From NCBI RefSeq assembly GCF_900106035.1, contig NZ_FNUC01000003.1, positions 124,001 to 188,000 on the forward strand: DNA of 64,000 nucleotides, given 5' to 3'. This document shows, one piece after another, positions 54,947 to 63,203 of the stretch. The position numbers and the translations under genes were made by a program. The stretch is from Jiangella alba. Lineage in GTDB: Bacteria > Actinomycetota > Actinomycetes > Jiangellales > Jiangellaceae. Position 1 is the stretch's first letter. Every line of letters starts with the position of its first letter. Under the pieces are notes generated by a model. It saw nothing but the letters and a program-made list of their open reading frames with translations, was not told the DNA's origin and did no database searches.

Positions 54947-56911
54947 TCAGGCGGTGCCGGACGCCAGGGCGACGAACGGGTCGAGGGCCGCGGGGTTGCG
55001 CAGCGCTTCGCGGCTCACGGCCCGGTCGGCCGCCACCCCGGCGAGGATCCGCTTCACCGGCACCTCGCACTTCTTGCCGGTCAGCGTCCGCGGCACGTCG
55101 TCGACGACGAGGAAGCGGTCGGGGACGTGGCGGGGCGAGAGCTCGGCGCGCAGTGACGTGCGCAGCGACGGCTCGACGTCGGACAAGGACGCGCCGGGCG
55201 CCAGCACCAGGAAGCAGATCAGCTCACCGTCCGGCGACGCGGCACCGGACGTGTCGATGACCAGCGAGTCGACGACCGCCGGGTGGCCCTCGACGACCCG
55301 GTAGAACTCGGCCGTCCCCATGCGGACGCCGCCGCGGTTGAGGGTGGAGTCGCTGCGGCCGTGGATGACGGCGGACCCGTGCGGCGTGATCGTCACCCAG
55401 TCGCCGTGCCGCCACACCCCCGGGTAGTCCTCGAAGTAGGCTGCCCGCAGCCGCGAGCCGTCGTCGTCGCCCCAGAAGGAGACCGGCATGGACGGCAGCG
55501 GCGCCGTCAGCACCAGCTCGCCGACCTCGCCGATGACGGGGTGCCCGGCCTCGTCGAACGCGGCCAGCGCGGCACCGAGCGCGGGCCGGGACAGCTCGCC
55601 CAGCCACACCGGCACGTCCGGCGCCGGGCCGACGAACGCCGTGCAGGCGTCGGTGCCGCCGGAGAGGCTGGCGATCTGCACCGACGGGCCCAGGTTGCGG
55701 CTCAGCCAGCGGAAGCCGTCGGTCGACAGCGGCGCCCCGGTGCTGCCGACCGCCCGCAGCGCCGGGAACGCCGACGGGTCCAGCGTCAGGCCGTCCTTCA
55801 GGCAGGCCTGCACGAACGGCGCCGACGTGCCGAGGACGGCGACCCGTTCCTCGGCCGCGAACTCCCACAGCGACCGCAGCGACGGGTACCCCGGGCTGCC
55901 GTCGTACAGCACCACCGTCGACCCGACGAGCAGCCCGCCGATGAGGAAGTTCCACATCATCCAGCCGGTCGTGGTGTACCAGAAGAACCGTTCGCCGGGC
56001 TTGAGATCGAGCTGCAGGCCGGCCGACTTGACGTGCTCGAGGACGATGCCGCCGTGGCCCTGGACGATCCCCTTCGGCAGGCCGGTGGTGCCGGACGAGT
56101 ACAGCACCCATAGCGGTTGGTCGAACGGCACCGGCTCGAACTCCAGCGGCGCGCCGTCGTGCTCGGCCAGCAGCTCCGGCCACGAGTGCGCGTCGGGCAC
56201 GTCCGTCCCCGCGAACGGGAACGAGACGACGGCGCGTAGGTCCGGCAGTTGCGCCCGCAGCGCCGCCACCGTCGGCCGGACGTCGATCGTCTTCCCGTTG
56301 TAGACGTAGCCGTCGCAGGTCACGAGCACGGTCGGCGCGATCTGCGCGAACCGGTCGGCCGCCGCGCGCACGCCGAAGTCGGGGGAGCAGGACGACCAGA
56401 CGGCGCCCAGGCTGGCCGTCGCCAGGAACGCGACCAGCGTCTCCGGCGCGTTCGGCACCAGCGCCGCGACCCGGTCGCCTCGCCGCACGCCCAGGGCGGC
56501 CAGCGCCGCCCGCATGGCCGCGACCTGCCGGCGCAGCTCACCGTGGGTCAGCTCGGCGCGCAGCCCGTCCTCGCGGCGGAACACGACCGCGACGTCGTCG
56601 TCGCCCTTGCCGTCGCCGGGGCCCAGCGCCTGCTCGGCGTAGTTGAGCGTCGCGCCGGGGAACCAGCGGGTCCCCGGCATCGCGACGTCGGGCAGCACGT
56701 CCTCGGGCGGCGTGCGGAACGCGACGTCGAAGAAGCGGGTGACGGCGCCCCAGAACTCGCCCGGCTCACCGACCGACCAGCGCCACAGCTCGTCGTAGTC
56801 GGCGGCGTCGACCAGGCCCTCGTCGCGCAACCGGCGGCGGAACGCGGCGATGCGGCTGTGGGCCACGGCCTCGGGATCGGGCCGCCACACGACTTCGGCG
56901 TCGTCGGTCAT
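54947..56911 (-). CDS. Acetoacetate-CoA ligase
   Basis: This 654-residue adenylate-forming enzyme would activate acetoacetate (or a related short 3-oxoacid) with ATP and CoA. The N-terminal segment characteristic of the acetyl/acetoacetyl-CoA synthetase group (ELWRWSVGEPGEFWGAVTRF, PGTRWFPGATLNYAEQAL) is followed by the AMP-binding motif VLYSSGTTGLPKGIVQGHGG and the motif WYTTTGWMMWN. HGRSDSTLNRGGVRMGTAEF and the C-terminal catalytic lysine region LTGKKCEVPVKRIL follow. The gap WYTTTGWMMWN is the usual AacS landmark. The ATG at 56911 is supported by TAGGTT (56924-56919). It is a metabolic gene inside the surface region. Confidence 0.92.
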   Translation of the reverse strand: MTDDAEVVWRPDPEAVAHSRIAAFRRRLRDEGLVDAADYDELWRWSVGEPGEFWGAVTRFFDVAFRTPPEDVLPDVAMPGTRWFPGATLNYAEQALGPGDGKGDDDVAVVFRREDGLRAELTHGELRRQVAAMRAALAALGVRRGDRVAALVPNAPETLVAFLATASLGAVWSSCSPDFGVRAAADRFAQIAPTVLVTCDGYVYNGKTIDVRPTVAALRAQLPDLRAVVSFPFAGTDVPDAHSWPELLAEHDGAPLEFEPVPFDQPLWVLYSSGTTGLPKGIVQGHGGIVLEHVKSAGLQLDLKPGERFFWYTTTGWMMWNFLIGGLLVGSTVVLYDGSPGYPSLRSLWEFAAEERVAVLGTSAPFVQACLKDGLTLDPSAFPALRAVGSTGAPLSTDGFRWLSRNLGPSVQIASLSGGTDACTAFVGPAPDVPVWLGELSRPALGAALAAFDEAGHPVIGEVGELVLTAPLPSMPVSFWGDDDGSRLRAAYFEDYPGVWRHGDWVTITPHGSAVIHGRSDSTLNRGGVRMGTAEFYRVVEGHPAVVDSLVIDTSGAASPDGELICFLVLAPGASLSDVEPSLRTSLRAELSPRHVPDRFLVVDDVPRTLTGKKCEVPVKRILAGVAADRAVSREALRNPAALDPFVALASGTA

Positions 56912-56918
56912 GCGGCAC

Positions 56919-56924
56919 AACCTA
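56919..56924 (-). promoter_or_regulatory. -10 box for the acetoacetate-CoA ligase gene
   Basis: TAGGTT reads from 56924 to 56919, 7 bases before the ATG at 56911, consistent with a leaderless transcript. Confidence 0.5.
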
Positions 56925-57019
56925 ACGCACGCCGGAACCGGTTCGGACCGGGCTGTACGGGTGCGGCCGGACTGCTACCTTGGGGCAATCTTCGCCTTTC
57001 ACCACGCGGAGGTGGACCG

Positions 57020-57937
57020 ATGAGGCTCATCGCGACGGCTCTGGTGCTCACGCTCGCGGCCGCCGGCCTGGCCGCCGCCGGTCCGGCAGCCGCCGCGGCC
57101 GCGGGCGCGCCGATCGACTGCCCCGTCAACATGGCGAGCGTCGACACCGACGGGCACTACCGCGCCATCCGCGTCAGCGGGAGCACCGGCCGGGCCCCGT
57201 CCGTCACCGACTACGGAGCGGTCACCGGGCTGACGTCCATCCGGTCGCTGGCCACCGGCAGCCTCGACGCCGACGTCTCGACGCCCGAGGAGTCGTACCG
57301 GGAGACCACCCACCTCGGCACCGGCACGAACGTGATCTTCCAGCTCGTCGCCCGGGCCGACGCCACCGGATCGCGCGCCACGGCGCAGAACCTCGCGTCG
57401 CGCTGGGGCGGCTTCCGGCGAACGGTGCTGGCCAGCTCGCTGATGCCGCACCAGTACCTCTACGGCCTGCACGACAACGGCTCGCTGTACCGCTACCGCG
57501 TCACGTACGGGGACGGCAGCCGTCCGACCCTGGCGAGCGCGGGCCACCTGCCCGGCTTCGGCACGGTCCGCGACATCACGCTGATCGGGCGCACGTCGCA
57601 GTACGACGCGCTGCTGGCGAACACGACCACCGGCCGGCTGATCCTCGTCAAGATCCCGGTGACCACCACGATGACCGCGACGACCACCACCATCCGGTCG
57701 CGGACGTGGCAGGGCTTCGACCACCTGGCCGTCGGCAGCTGCACCGACCCCGCCGGCGGCGTCGTCACGACGTTGATCGGGACGAACAGCAGCGCCGGAG
57801 CCGCCTACGCCTACCGCCTGGGCTTCCTCCGCGACGCGACGACGCCCATCGAGGGCCTCGGGCAACTGGCCGGGACCTGGCACTATCCGACCCTCGCCAC
57901 CGTCTTCGAGGCCACCAGCCACCCCCGCGGGGCCTGA
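57020..57937 (+). CDS. Secreted hypothetical protein, possibly propeller-like
   Basis: This 305-residue protein has a clear Ala-rich signal peptide (MRLIATALVLTLAAAGLAAA, cleavage probably after the AxA near residue 29). The mature part has beta-rich, Tyr/Gly-containing segments such as YLYGLHDNGSLYRYRVTYGD, FGTVRDITLIGR and AYAYRLGFLRD that recur at roughly even spacing. They look like irregular blades of a beta-propeller similar to tachylectin-like domains. I recognise no catalytic motif. GGAGG is 7 bases before the ATG, and TACCTT (56976-56981) may be the -10. It probably has a surface or extracellular role. Confidence 0.7.
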   Translation: MRLIATALVLTLAAAGLAAAGPAAAAAAGAPIDCPVNMASVDTDGHYRAIRVSGSTGRAPSVTDYGAVTGLTSIRSLATGSLDADVSTPEESYRETTHLGTGTNVIFQLVARADATGSRATAQNLASRWGGFRRTVLASSLMPHQYLYGLHDNGSLYRYRVTYGDGSRPTLASAGHLPGFGTVRDITLIGRTSQYDALLANTTTGRLILVKIPVTTTMTATTTTIRSRTWQGFDHLAVGSCTDPAGGVVTTLIGTNSSAGAAYAYRLGFLRDATTPIEGLGQLAGTWHYPTLATVFEATSHPRGA

Positions 57938-57989
57938 CGCAACCCGGGTCCGGTCCGGCCACGTCCACGAGATGAGGAAGCGCGGACCC

Positions 57990-58387
57990 ATGCGGACGAG
58001 ACGAGGCGTGCGGGCGCTGGCCGCGGCCCAGCTCGTCCTCGAGGTGTTCGCCGACCCGAGCCGCGACGCCATCTGGGCGAAGTATCACTACACCGATGCG
58101 GGCGACGGTGTCATCGTCAACCTGGTGGCCGGCTGGGAGGACACGGTCGTCGGGCCGGAGATCCAGCGGGTGATCGCGACGGCGCCCGCCCCGGTCGAGG
58201 TGCGCGAGGTCGAACACAGCCACGACGACCTCATGCGGCCCGTCCACGACCTGATGGGCGGCGACCGCAGCTTCGCCGGCGCCACGATGGTCTCCGCCAC
58301 CGTCGACGCGGAGCGCGTCGGGGCGGTCACCGCCGTCCTGGGGCGGACGTGTTCGTCCGTCAGGACGAGCCGGCGACCCTCACCTGA
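57990..58387 (+). pseudogene. Hypothetical protein gene with a likely frameshift near 58340
   Basis: From the ATG at 57990 (GAGGAAG site upstream) the frame reads RALAAAQLVLEVFADPSRDA, VAGWEDTVVGPEIQRVI, VEHSHDDLMRPVHDLMGG and VSATVDAERVGAVTAVLG, and then degrades into Arg/Ser-rich sequence that runs into the WbpA gene. One base earlier in frame the sequence continues ADVFVRQDEPATLT and stops at 58385-58387, directly abutting the convergent WbpA stop. A single missing base around 58338-58346 would join the two parts into a roughly 133-residue protein. I do not know the family. It could be a real mutation or a sequencing error. Confidence 0.45.
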
Positions 58388-59671
58388 TCACATGTGCTCG
58401 ACGTTGTCGTCCTGGGGGGTGATGCCGCGGGTGTCGAAGACCCGCTGCGCCGTCTTGGCGATGAGCGTGCCGTCGTAGTCGCTGTGCGGCTGGAGCACCA
58501 CGGTGAGGTCGGACGCGGCCAGCGCGGCGTCGAGGTCGGTGACCGACTCGAGGACGGCGCCGTCGACCTTCCAGGTGGGGACCTTGGGGTCGTGGAAGAT
58601 CACGTGGGCGCCGAGCGACGCGAGCCGCTTGGCCAGCGGGACGGCGGGCGACTCGCGCTGGTCGGCGATGTCGGGCTTGTACGTGACGCCGAGCAGCAGG
58701 ATCGTCGAGCCGTTGATGGCCTTGCCGTCGGTGTTGAGGATGTTCATGATGCGCTGGGTGACGTACGCCGGCATGGTGGCGTTGATCTCCTGCGCCAGCT
58801 CGACGAACCGGAACGGGTAGCCGAGGCGCACCCGCACGTTGTGGCTCAGGTAGTTCGGGTCGATCGGGATGCAGTGCCCGCCGACGCCGGGGCCGGGGTA
58901 GAACGCCTGGAAGCCGAACGGCTTGGTCTTGGCCAGCCGGATGACGTCCCAGAGGTCGATGCCGAGCTCGTGGCAGAACCGCGCCATCTCGTTGACCAGC
59001 GCGATGTTGACGTGCCGGTAGGTGTTCTCGAGCAGCTTCGCGGTCTCGGCCTCGCGGGTGCCCTTGGCCTCGACGACGGTGTCGACGAAGCGGCGGTAGA
59101 ACGTGGCCGCCCGCTCGGTGCAGGCGGAGGTCTGGCCGCCGACGACCTTGGGGGTATTGCGCATGCCGAACTTCGGGTTGCCCGGGTCGATGCGCTCGGG
59201 CGAGAACGCGAGGTGGAAGTCGCGGCCGGCGACGAGGCCGGAGGCCTCCTCCAGCATCGGCCGGACCACCTCGTCGGTGGTGCCGGGGTAGGTGGTCGAC
59301 TCGAGCACCACCAGCATGCCGGCGGAGAGGTGCCGCCCGACGGTGCCGACGGCGGCCTTGACGGCGCCGAGGTCGGGCCCGCCGTCGTCGGACAGCGGCG
59401 TCGGCACGCAGATGACGATGGTGTCGGCGTCGTCGAGGTCGTCCTCGTTCGCCGACGCCTGGAAGCCGGCCGCCAGCATCTCGGCGATGTGGGCGTCGGA
59501 CAGGTCGTCGACGTGCGACCGACCTTCGTTCAGACCTTCGACGACATGGGTGCTGACGTCGAAGCCCATGACCCGCAGGCCCGAGCGGCTGGCTTCCTGC
59601 GCCAGCGGCAATCCCACGTATCCCAGTCCAACCACTGCGACATCTGTCGACACTGCTTCGTTCCCGTCCAT
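58388..59671 (-). CDS. wbpA: UDP-N-acetylglucosamine 6-dehydrogenase (WbpA-like)
   Basis: This roughly 427-residue NAD-dependent dehydrogenase has VAVVGLGYVGLPLAQEASRS, VPTPLSDDGGPDLGAVKAAV, LESTTYPGTTDEVVRPMLEE, FHLAFSPERIDPGNPKFGMR and AETAKLLENTYRHVNIALVN. The catalytic loop is PGPGVGGHCIPIDPNYLSH. The ESTTYPGTT and FSPERIDPGN motifs mark the UDP-GlcNAc/UDP-GalNAc dehydrogenase group of WbpA/WbpO rather than UDP-glucose dehydrogenases. It would start the diacetamido-mannuronate pathway. The ATG at 59671 has a TAAAGT box (59697-59692) giving a 14-base leader; GTG 59653 is an alternative. It diverges from a kinase-like gene across an 18-bp palindrome. Confidence 0.88.
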   Translation of the reverse strand: MDGNEAVSTDVAVVGLGYVGLPLAQEASRSGLRVMGFDVSTHVVEGLNEGRSHVDDLSDAHIAEMLAAGFQASANEDDLDDADTIVICVPTPLSDDGGPDLGAVKAAVGTVGRHLSAGMLVVLESTTYPGTTDEVVRPMLEEASGLVAGRDFHLAFSPERIDPGNPKFGMRNTPKVVGGQTSACTERAATFYRRFVDTVVEAKGTREAETAKLLENTYRHVNIALVNEMARFCHELGIDLWDVIRLAKTKPFGFQAFYPGPGVGGHCIPIDPNYLSHNVRVRLGYPFRFVELAQEINATMPAYVTQRIMNILNTDGKAINGSTILLLGVTYKPDIADQRESPAVPLAKRLASLGAHVIFHDPKVPTWKVDGAVLESVTDLDAALAASDLTVVLQPHSDYDGTLIAKTAQRVFDTRGITPQDDNVEHM

Positions 59672-59749
59672 GTGGCGCTCGTGACCGTGCGACTTTACAG
59701 CAGGTCTGGGCATGCTCTGTTTCGCGCGGCCCGCGAGAGCCGTCCAGAA

Positions 59750-59767
59750 GATGAGAACATTCTCATC
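59750..59767. promoter_or_regulatory. 18-bp palindrome between divergent genes
   Basis: GATGAGAACATTCTCATC has 8-bp perfect arms around a CA centre. It is notably AT-richer than its surroundings and lies in the 150-base gap between the WbpA-like gene and the phosphotransferase-like gene. This is a good candidate operator for a dimeric regulator. No regulator gene is adjacent. Confidence 0.55.
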
Positions 59768-59821
59768 GTGCTCCCATGAAAACCGGTCTGAACTGCACTG
59801 TTGCACTGGTACACATATGCG

Positions 59822-60967
59822 GTGCCTGCCGTCTCCGATGCCGTCCGTTCGCTCGAATGGGCCGCTGCGATCGAGCGTACGACGGGCAGCCTGCCGTCCG
59901 CACGGGGCGTCGCCCGGCTGCGCCGGCGGCACTTCTTCCACGACAACCGCATCGCCTTCTCCGACCGGCTGGACCCGTCGGGGGCGTTCCCGTCCAGCGG
60001 CGTCTTCGTCAACCAGCGGACGGGGGCATCGGTGCTGGTCACGGACGGACGGCCGCGGGTGCGCTCGACGGCCGCCGCGGACGTCGTCGTCGCCGGGACG
60101 ATGCGCACGGCGGAGCAGCTGCGGTTCCGCGCGTTCTACGTCACCGAGGCCGGCCGGACCCTCGTCGTGCAGCAGCGGTTCGCGCCCGGGACGCCGACGC
60201 CGCTGGTGGCGGGCAGTGCGCACCAGCGGTCGGTCGTCGGCCGGACGCCGTTCACCGTGCCGCGGGTGCTGGAGAGCGGGCTGGCCGGACGTGGCCTGGC
60301 CGGGCCCGGGCCGTCCGGCGGAGCCGTCGCGGACTGGCTGGTCGAGGAGGCGGTCGACGGCGCGGCGGTGCGGCCCGAGGACGCCTCCGACACCGTCGTG
60401 GAACTGCTCGCGCTGCTGGCCGAGACGTGGCAGCGGCTGGGCGTGACGCACGCGCCGCTGGACGGTGAGCAGCGGTCTCGCGCGCTGGCCGCGTTCACCG
60501 GCCTGGCCGAGGACCCGCCGCCGGGCAGCTGGCCCGGCGCGCTCGACCGCCCGGCGACGCTCAAGCGGGCCCGTGCCCTCCTCGACGACGGGCGGCCGCT
60601 CACGATGGGGCTCAGCCACGGCGACCCGGGCCTGGGCAACGTGCTGCGGACGACCGACGGCCGGCTCGCCCTGGTCGACTGGGAGGACGCCGGACACCGG
60701 CCGCTCGCGCACGACGTCCTCAAGGTGCTGATGTCCGCGCCCGACCCCCGCGCCCTCGCCGCGACGCTGGACGCACCCGCCTCGCTGCGGCCCGCCCTCG
60801 GCACCGCCGGCGCCGTCCCGTGGCGGCTGCAGGTGGCGCTGGCCCTGCTGCTGTTCCTGAGCGGCTGGCGCAACCGCTACTTCCGCGCCGTCAAGCGAGG
60901 CAGTGTGAAGGCCGCCGACCGGCGGATGCACACGATGCTGCGGCTGCTGGACGACCTGCTGCCCTGA
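59822..60967 (+). CDS. Aminoglycoside-phosphotransferase-fold kinase-like protein
   Basis: This roughly 381-residue protein has the APH/choline-kinase-type catalytic loop GLSHGDPGLGNVLRTTDGRL followed by LVDWEDAGHRPLAHDVLKVL, which supplies the HGDxxxxN and DxE motifs. The N-lobe is poorly conserved (FRAFYVTEAGRTLVVQQRFA). C-terminal helices with a hydrophobic stretch (VALALLLFLSGWRNRYF) follow. It may phosphorylate a sugar or lipid precursor of the surface polymer; this is inferred from its neighbours. Antibiotic resistance is not indicated. Starts at GTG 59822 and TTG 59801 are both possible. Confidence 0.72.
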   Translation: MPAVSDAVRSLEWAAAIERTTGSLPSARGVARLRRRHFFHDNRIAFSDRLDPSGAFPSSGVFVNQRTGASVLVTDGRPRVRSTAAADVVVAGTMRTAEQLRFRAFYVTEAGRTLVVQQRFAPGTPTPLVAGSAHQRSVVGRTPFTVPRVLESGLAGRGLAGPGPSGGAVADWLVEEAVDGAAVRPEDASDTVVELLALLAETWQRLGVTHAPLDGEQRSRALAAFTGLAEDPPPGSWPGALDRPATLKRARALLDDGRPLTMGLSHGDPGLGNVLRTTDGRLALVDWEDAGHRPLAHDVLKVLMSAPDPRALAATLDAPASLRPALGTAGAVPWRLQVALALLLFLSGWRNRYFRAVKRGSVKAADRRMHTMLRLLDDLLP

Positions 60968-60988
60968 GCGCGGCGCACCCGGCGAATC

Positions 60989-63130
60989 TCAGCGGGCCGG
61001 CGGCAGCTTGGCCCGCGGCGCGCAGGCGGTGGTGAAGGCCGAGCCGGTGCTGAGGTGGTAGCGCCACTGCGACTCGCCCTCGCCGCAGCGGCCGCGGTAG
61101 CCGAGGTCGGCGTCGCCGTCGCCGTCGATGTCGCCGACGGAGATGCCGTAGTGGGCGGTGGTGCCGTCGGGCTCGGTCCAGAAGGCGTCGCCCCAGCTGC
61201 GCACCTTGAAACCGTTGTCGCCGCTGGCGTGCATGCGCCAGCACGGTTCCGCGCGGGAGCCGCAGGCGCCGCGGTAGAGGACGTCGTCGCGGCCGTCGCC
61301 GGAGAAGTCGGCGACGAGCAGGCCGTACACGTCGGACTCGGTGGTCCAGGCGGCGGCGTCGCCCCAGGAGGAGACCTGGAACGACTCGCCGTCACTGCCG
61401 AGCATGCGCCAGCACGGCTCGTCGTCGGCGCCGCAGCCGCCGCGGTAGAGCAGGTCGTCGCGGGCGTCGCCGTCGAAGTCGCCGACCTGGACGCCGAACC
61501 GGGTGGTCTCGGCGGTGACGGAGCCGAGCCGTGCCCACGGGCGGGGCGGCGCGAACCCGTCGTCGCCGCTGAGGGCGACCCGCCAGCAGTTGCCCTGGTC
61601 GCGGCAGGTGCCGGCCCAGGCGAGGTCGTCGCGGCCGTCGCCGTCGAAGTCGCCGACCTGGACGCCGAGCCGGGCGGCCAGCTGGGCGCCGCCGACGTGC
61701 GCGGGCCATTCCTGGATCTCGACGCCGTTGCCCGCGCTCAGGTGCGCCCGCCAGTACGGATCCTCGCCGTCGTCGCGGACCAGCTGGACGAAGTCCTCCC
61801 GGTCGTCGCCGTCGAAGTCGCCGCGCAGCACCCCGGCGAACGGTTCCTCCCACTCGGGCGCGGCCCCGCAGTCGCTGGTCCGGACGTCGCCGAGGTGCGA
61901 GATCAGCGCGGCCCGGCTGTTGCCCTGGACGCAGAACTCGGCGGCGCGGTCGGTGGAGACCGAGATCAGCCCGCCGTCGACGAACGCGTTGCCGCCGATG
62001 AACACGTCGCTCTCCGGCGCGCCCTGCTGGCCGAGGATCTCCGCGTCGCGCCAGTACGTGACGCCGCAGTAGTGCCGGCAGCCGGTCGCGCCGCGCATGT
62101 CGATGGTGTTGTCGCGCAGCGACACCCGGCGGAACACCTCGGGCATGTTCGAGCTGGCGTAGACGTAGCTGAGGATGCCCGACGAACGCAGCCGGTTGCC
62201 GACGACGAAGGTGTCGGTCTGGTTGCGCAACTTCATCGAGCCGCCGGCGGGCGACGCGTCCCAGCCGTCGGCGCGGTTGCCGACGATCGACAGCCGCCGG
62301 CTGCCCCACGCGTACAGGCCGTGGTCCTGGCAGAACTGGCAGCCCGACGGCGCCCCGATGCCGGGCGTGCGCCGCCACACGTTGCCGTCGACGACGACCT
62401 CGTCGTTGCCCTGGCCGTTGGCGAGGTCGTGGCCCCAGAAGTTGATCGCGGTGCGGAACCAGCCGTCCGGCACCGACGGGTCGAGGTCGGCGGTGGTGCC
62501 GAACCAGGAGTCCTTGACGACGGTGAGGCGGGTGCTGTCGGACACGACGCCGCGGCCGGGGTGGGCGCTGTCGCGGAGGAACTCGCAGCCCTCGACGGTG
62601 ACGCCGACGGTGTGCCGCAGCAGCACGTACGCGACGCCCCACTCGCTGCCCACGGCCCCGTTGCGGAACGTGCAGTCGCGCAGCGTGACGTCGGTGACGG
62701 AGGTGTGGTCGTCGGAGCCGTCCAGTTCGAGGCGGACGTTGTCGAACTCCAGCCCGCTGATGGTGACGTCGCTGAGGTCGTCGTGGGCGAGCGTGACGCC
62801 GTCCTCGCCGGAGCCGCGCAGCACCACGCGGGCGCCGTCGGCGGCGGTGTAGTTGCGCCCGGACCGGAACCGGATGGGCCGCTCCAACTGGTAGACGCCG
62901 GCGGGGAAGACGACGGTCTGGCCGGGGTCGGCGGCGTCGATGGCGGCCTGGACGGCCTCGGCGTCGCCCTGGGCGGAGGCGAAGAACACGCCGACGTCGA
63001 CGGTCTTCGACGGCGGCTGGCGCACGTCGCGCGGTGCCGTCGAGTCGCCGCCGGGCCAGCCGGGCGCCCAGCCGGTGAGGAGGGTCGCCGCCAGCACCGT
63101 CGCCAGAATGACGCCGAGCGCACGCCGCAA
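60989..63130 (-). CDS. Secreted right-handed beta-helix protein with Cys-rich FG-GAP repeats
   Basis: This 713-residue protein has a signal peptide (LGVILATVLAATLLTGWAPG). A pectate-lyase-like beta-helix (about 45-400) opens with VGVFFASAQGDAEAVQAAID and VVFPAGVYQLERPIRFRSGR, then repeating rungs such as VTISGLEFDNVRLEL and LTVVKDSWFG. The C-terminal third has about five FG-GAP blades, GDFDGDGRDDLAWAGTCRD and YRGACGSRAEPCWRM, each with a Cys pair unlike the amidase and SpoIID propellers. It may bind or process an extracellular polysaccharide. The start is TTG 63130 with GGGAGG 10 bases upstream. It is convergent with the kinase-like gene. Confidence 0.8.
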   Translation of the reverse strand: MRRALGVILATVLAATLLTGWAPGWPGGDSTAPRDVRQPPSKTVDVGVFFASAQGDAEAVQAAIDAADPGQTVVFPAGVYQLERPIRFRSGRNYTAADGARVVLRGSGEDGVTLAHDDLSDVTISGLEFDNVRLELDGSDDHTSVTDVTLRDCTFRNGAVGSEWGVAYVLLRHTVGVTVEGCEFLRDSAHPGRGVVSDSTRLTVVKDSWFGTTADLDPSVPDGWFRTAINFWGHDLANGQGNDEVVVDGNVWRRTPGIGAPSGCQFCQDHGLYAWGSRRLSIVGNRADGWDASPAGGSMKLRNQTDTFVVGNRLRSSGILSYVYASSNMPEVFRRVSLRDNTIDMRGATGCRHYCGVTYWRDAEILGQQGAPESDVFIGGNAFVDGGLISVSTDRAAEFCVQGNSRAALISHLGDVRTSDCGAAPEWEEPFAGVLRGDFDGDDREDFVQLVRDDGEDPYWRAHLSAGNGVEIQEWPAHVGGAQLAARLGVQVGDFDGDGRDDLAWAGTCRDQGNCWRVALSGDDGFAPPRPWARLGSVTAETTRFGVQVGDFDGDARDDLLYRGGCGADDEPCWRMLGSDGESFQVSSWGDAAAWTTESDVYGLLVADFSGDGRDDVLYRGACGSRAEPCWRMHASGDNGFKVRSWGDAFWTEPDGTTAHYGISVGDIDGDGDADLGYRGRCGEGESQWRYHLSTGSAFTTACAPRAKLPPAR

Positions 63131-63203
63131 GTCCTCGCTACCTCCCGATCGACCACAGGGTCGTCTTCGAGTATGCCCCGGCTCGCTGCGGACGAACCCC
63201 CGA

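Noticed and set aside
59822-60967. Aminoglycoside resistance gene
   Set aside because: It has the phosphotransferase fold motifs, but the context is sugar biosynthesis and the N-lobe is unlike known APH resistance enzymes.
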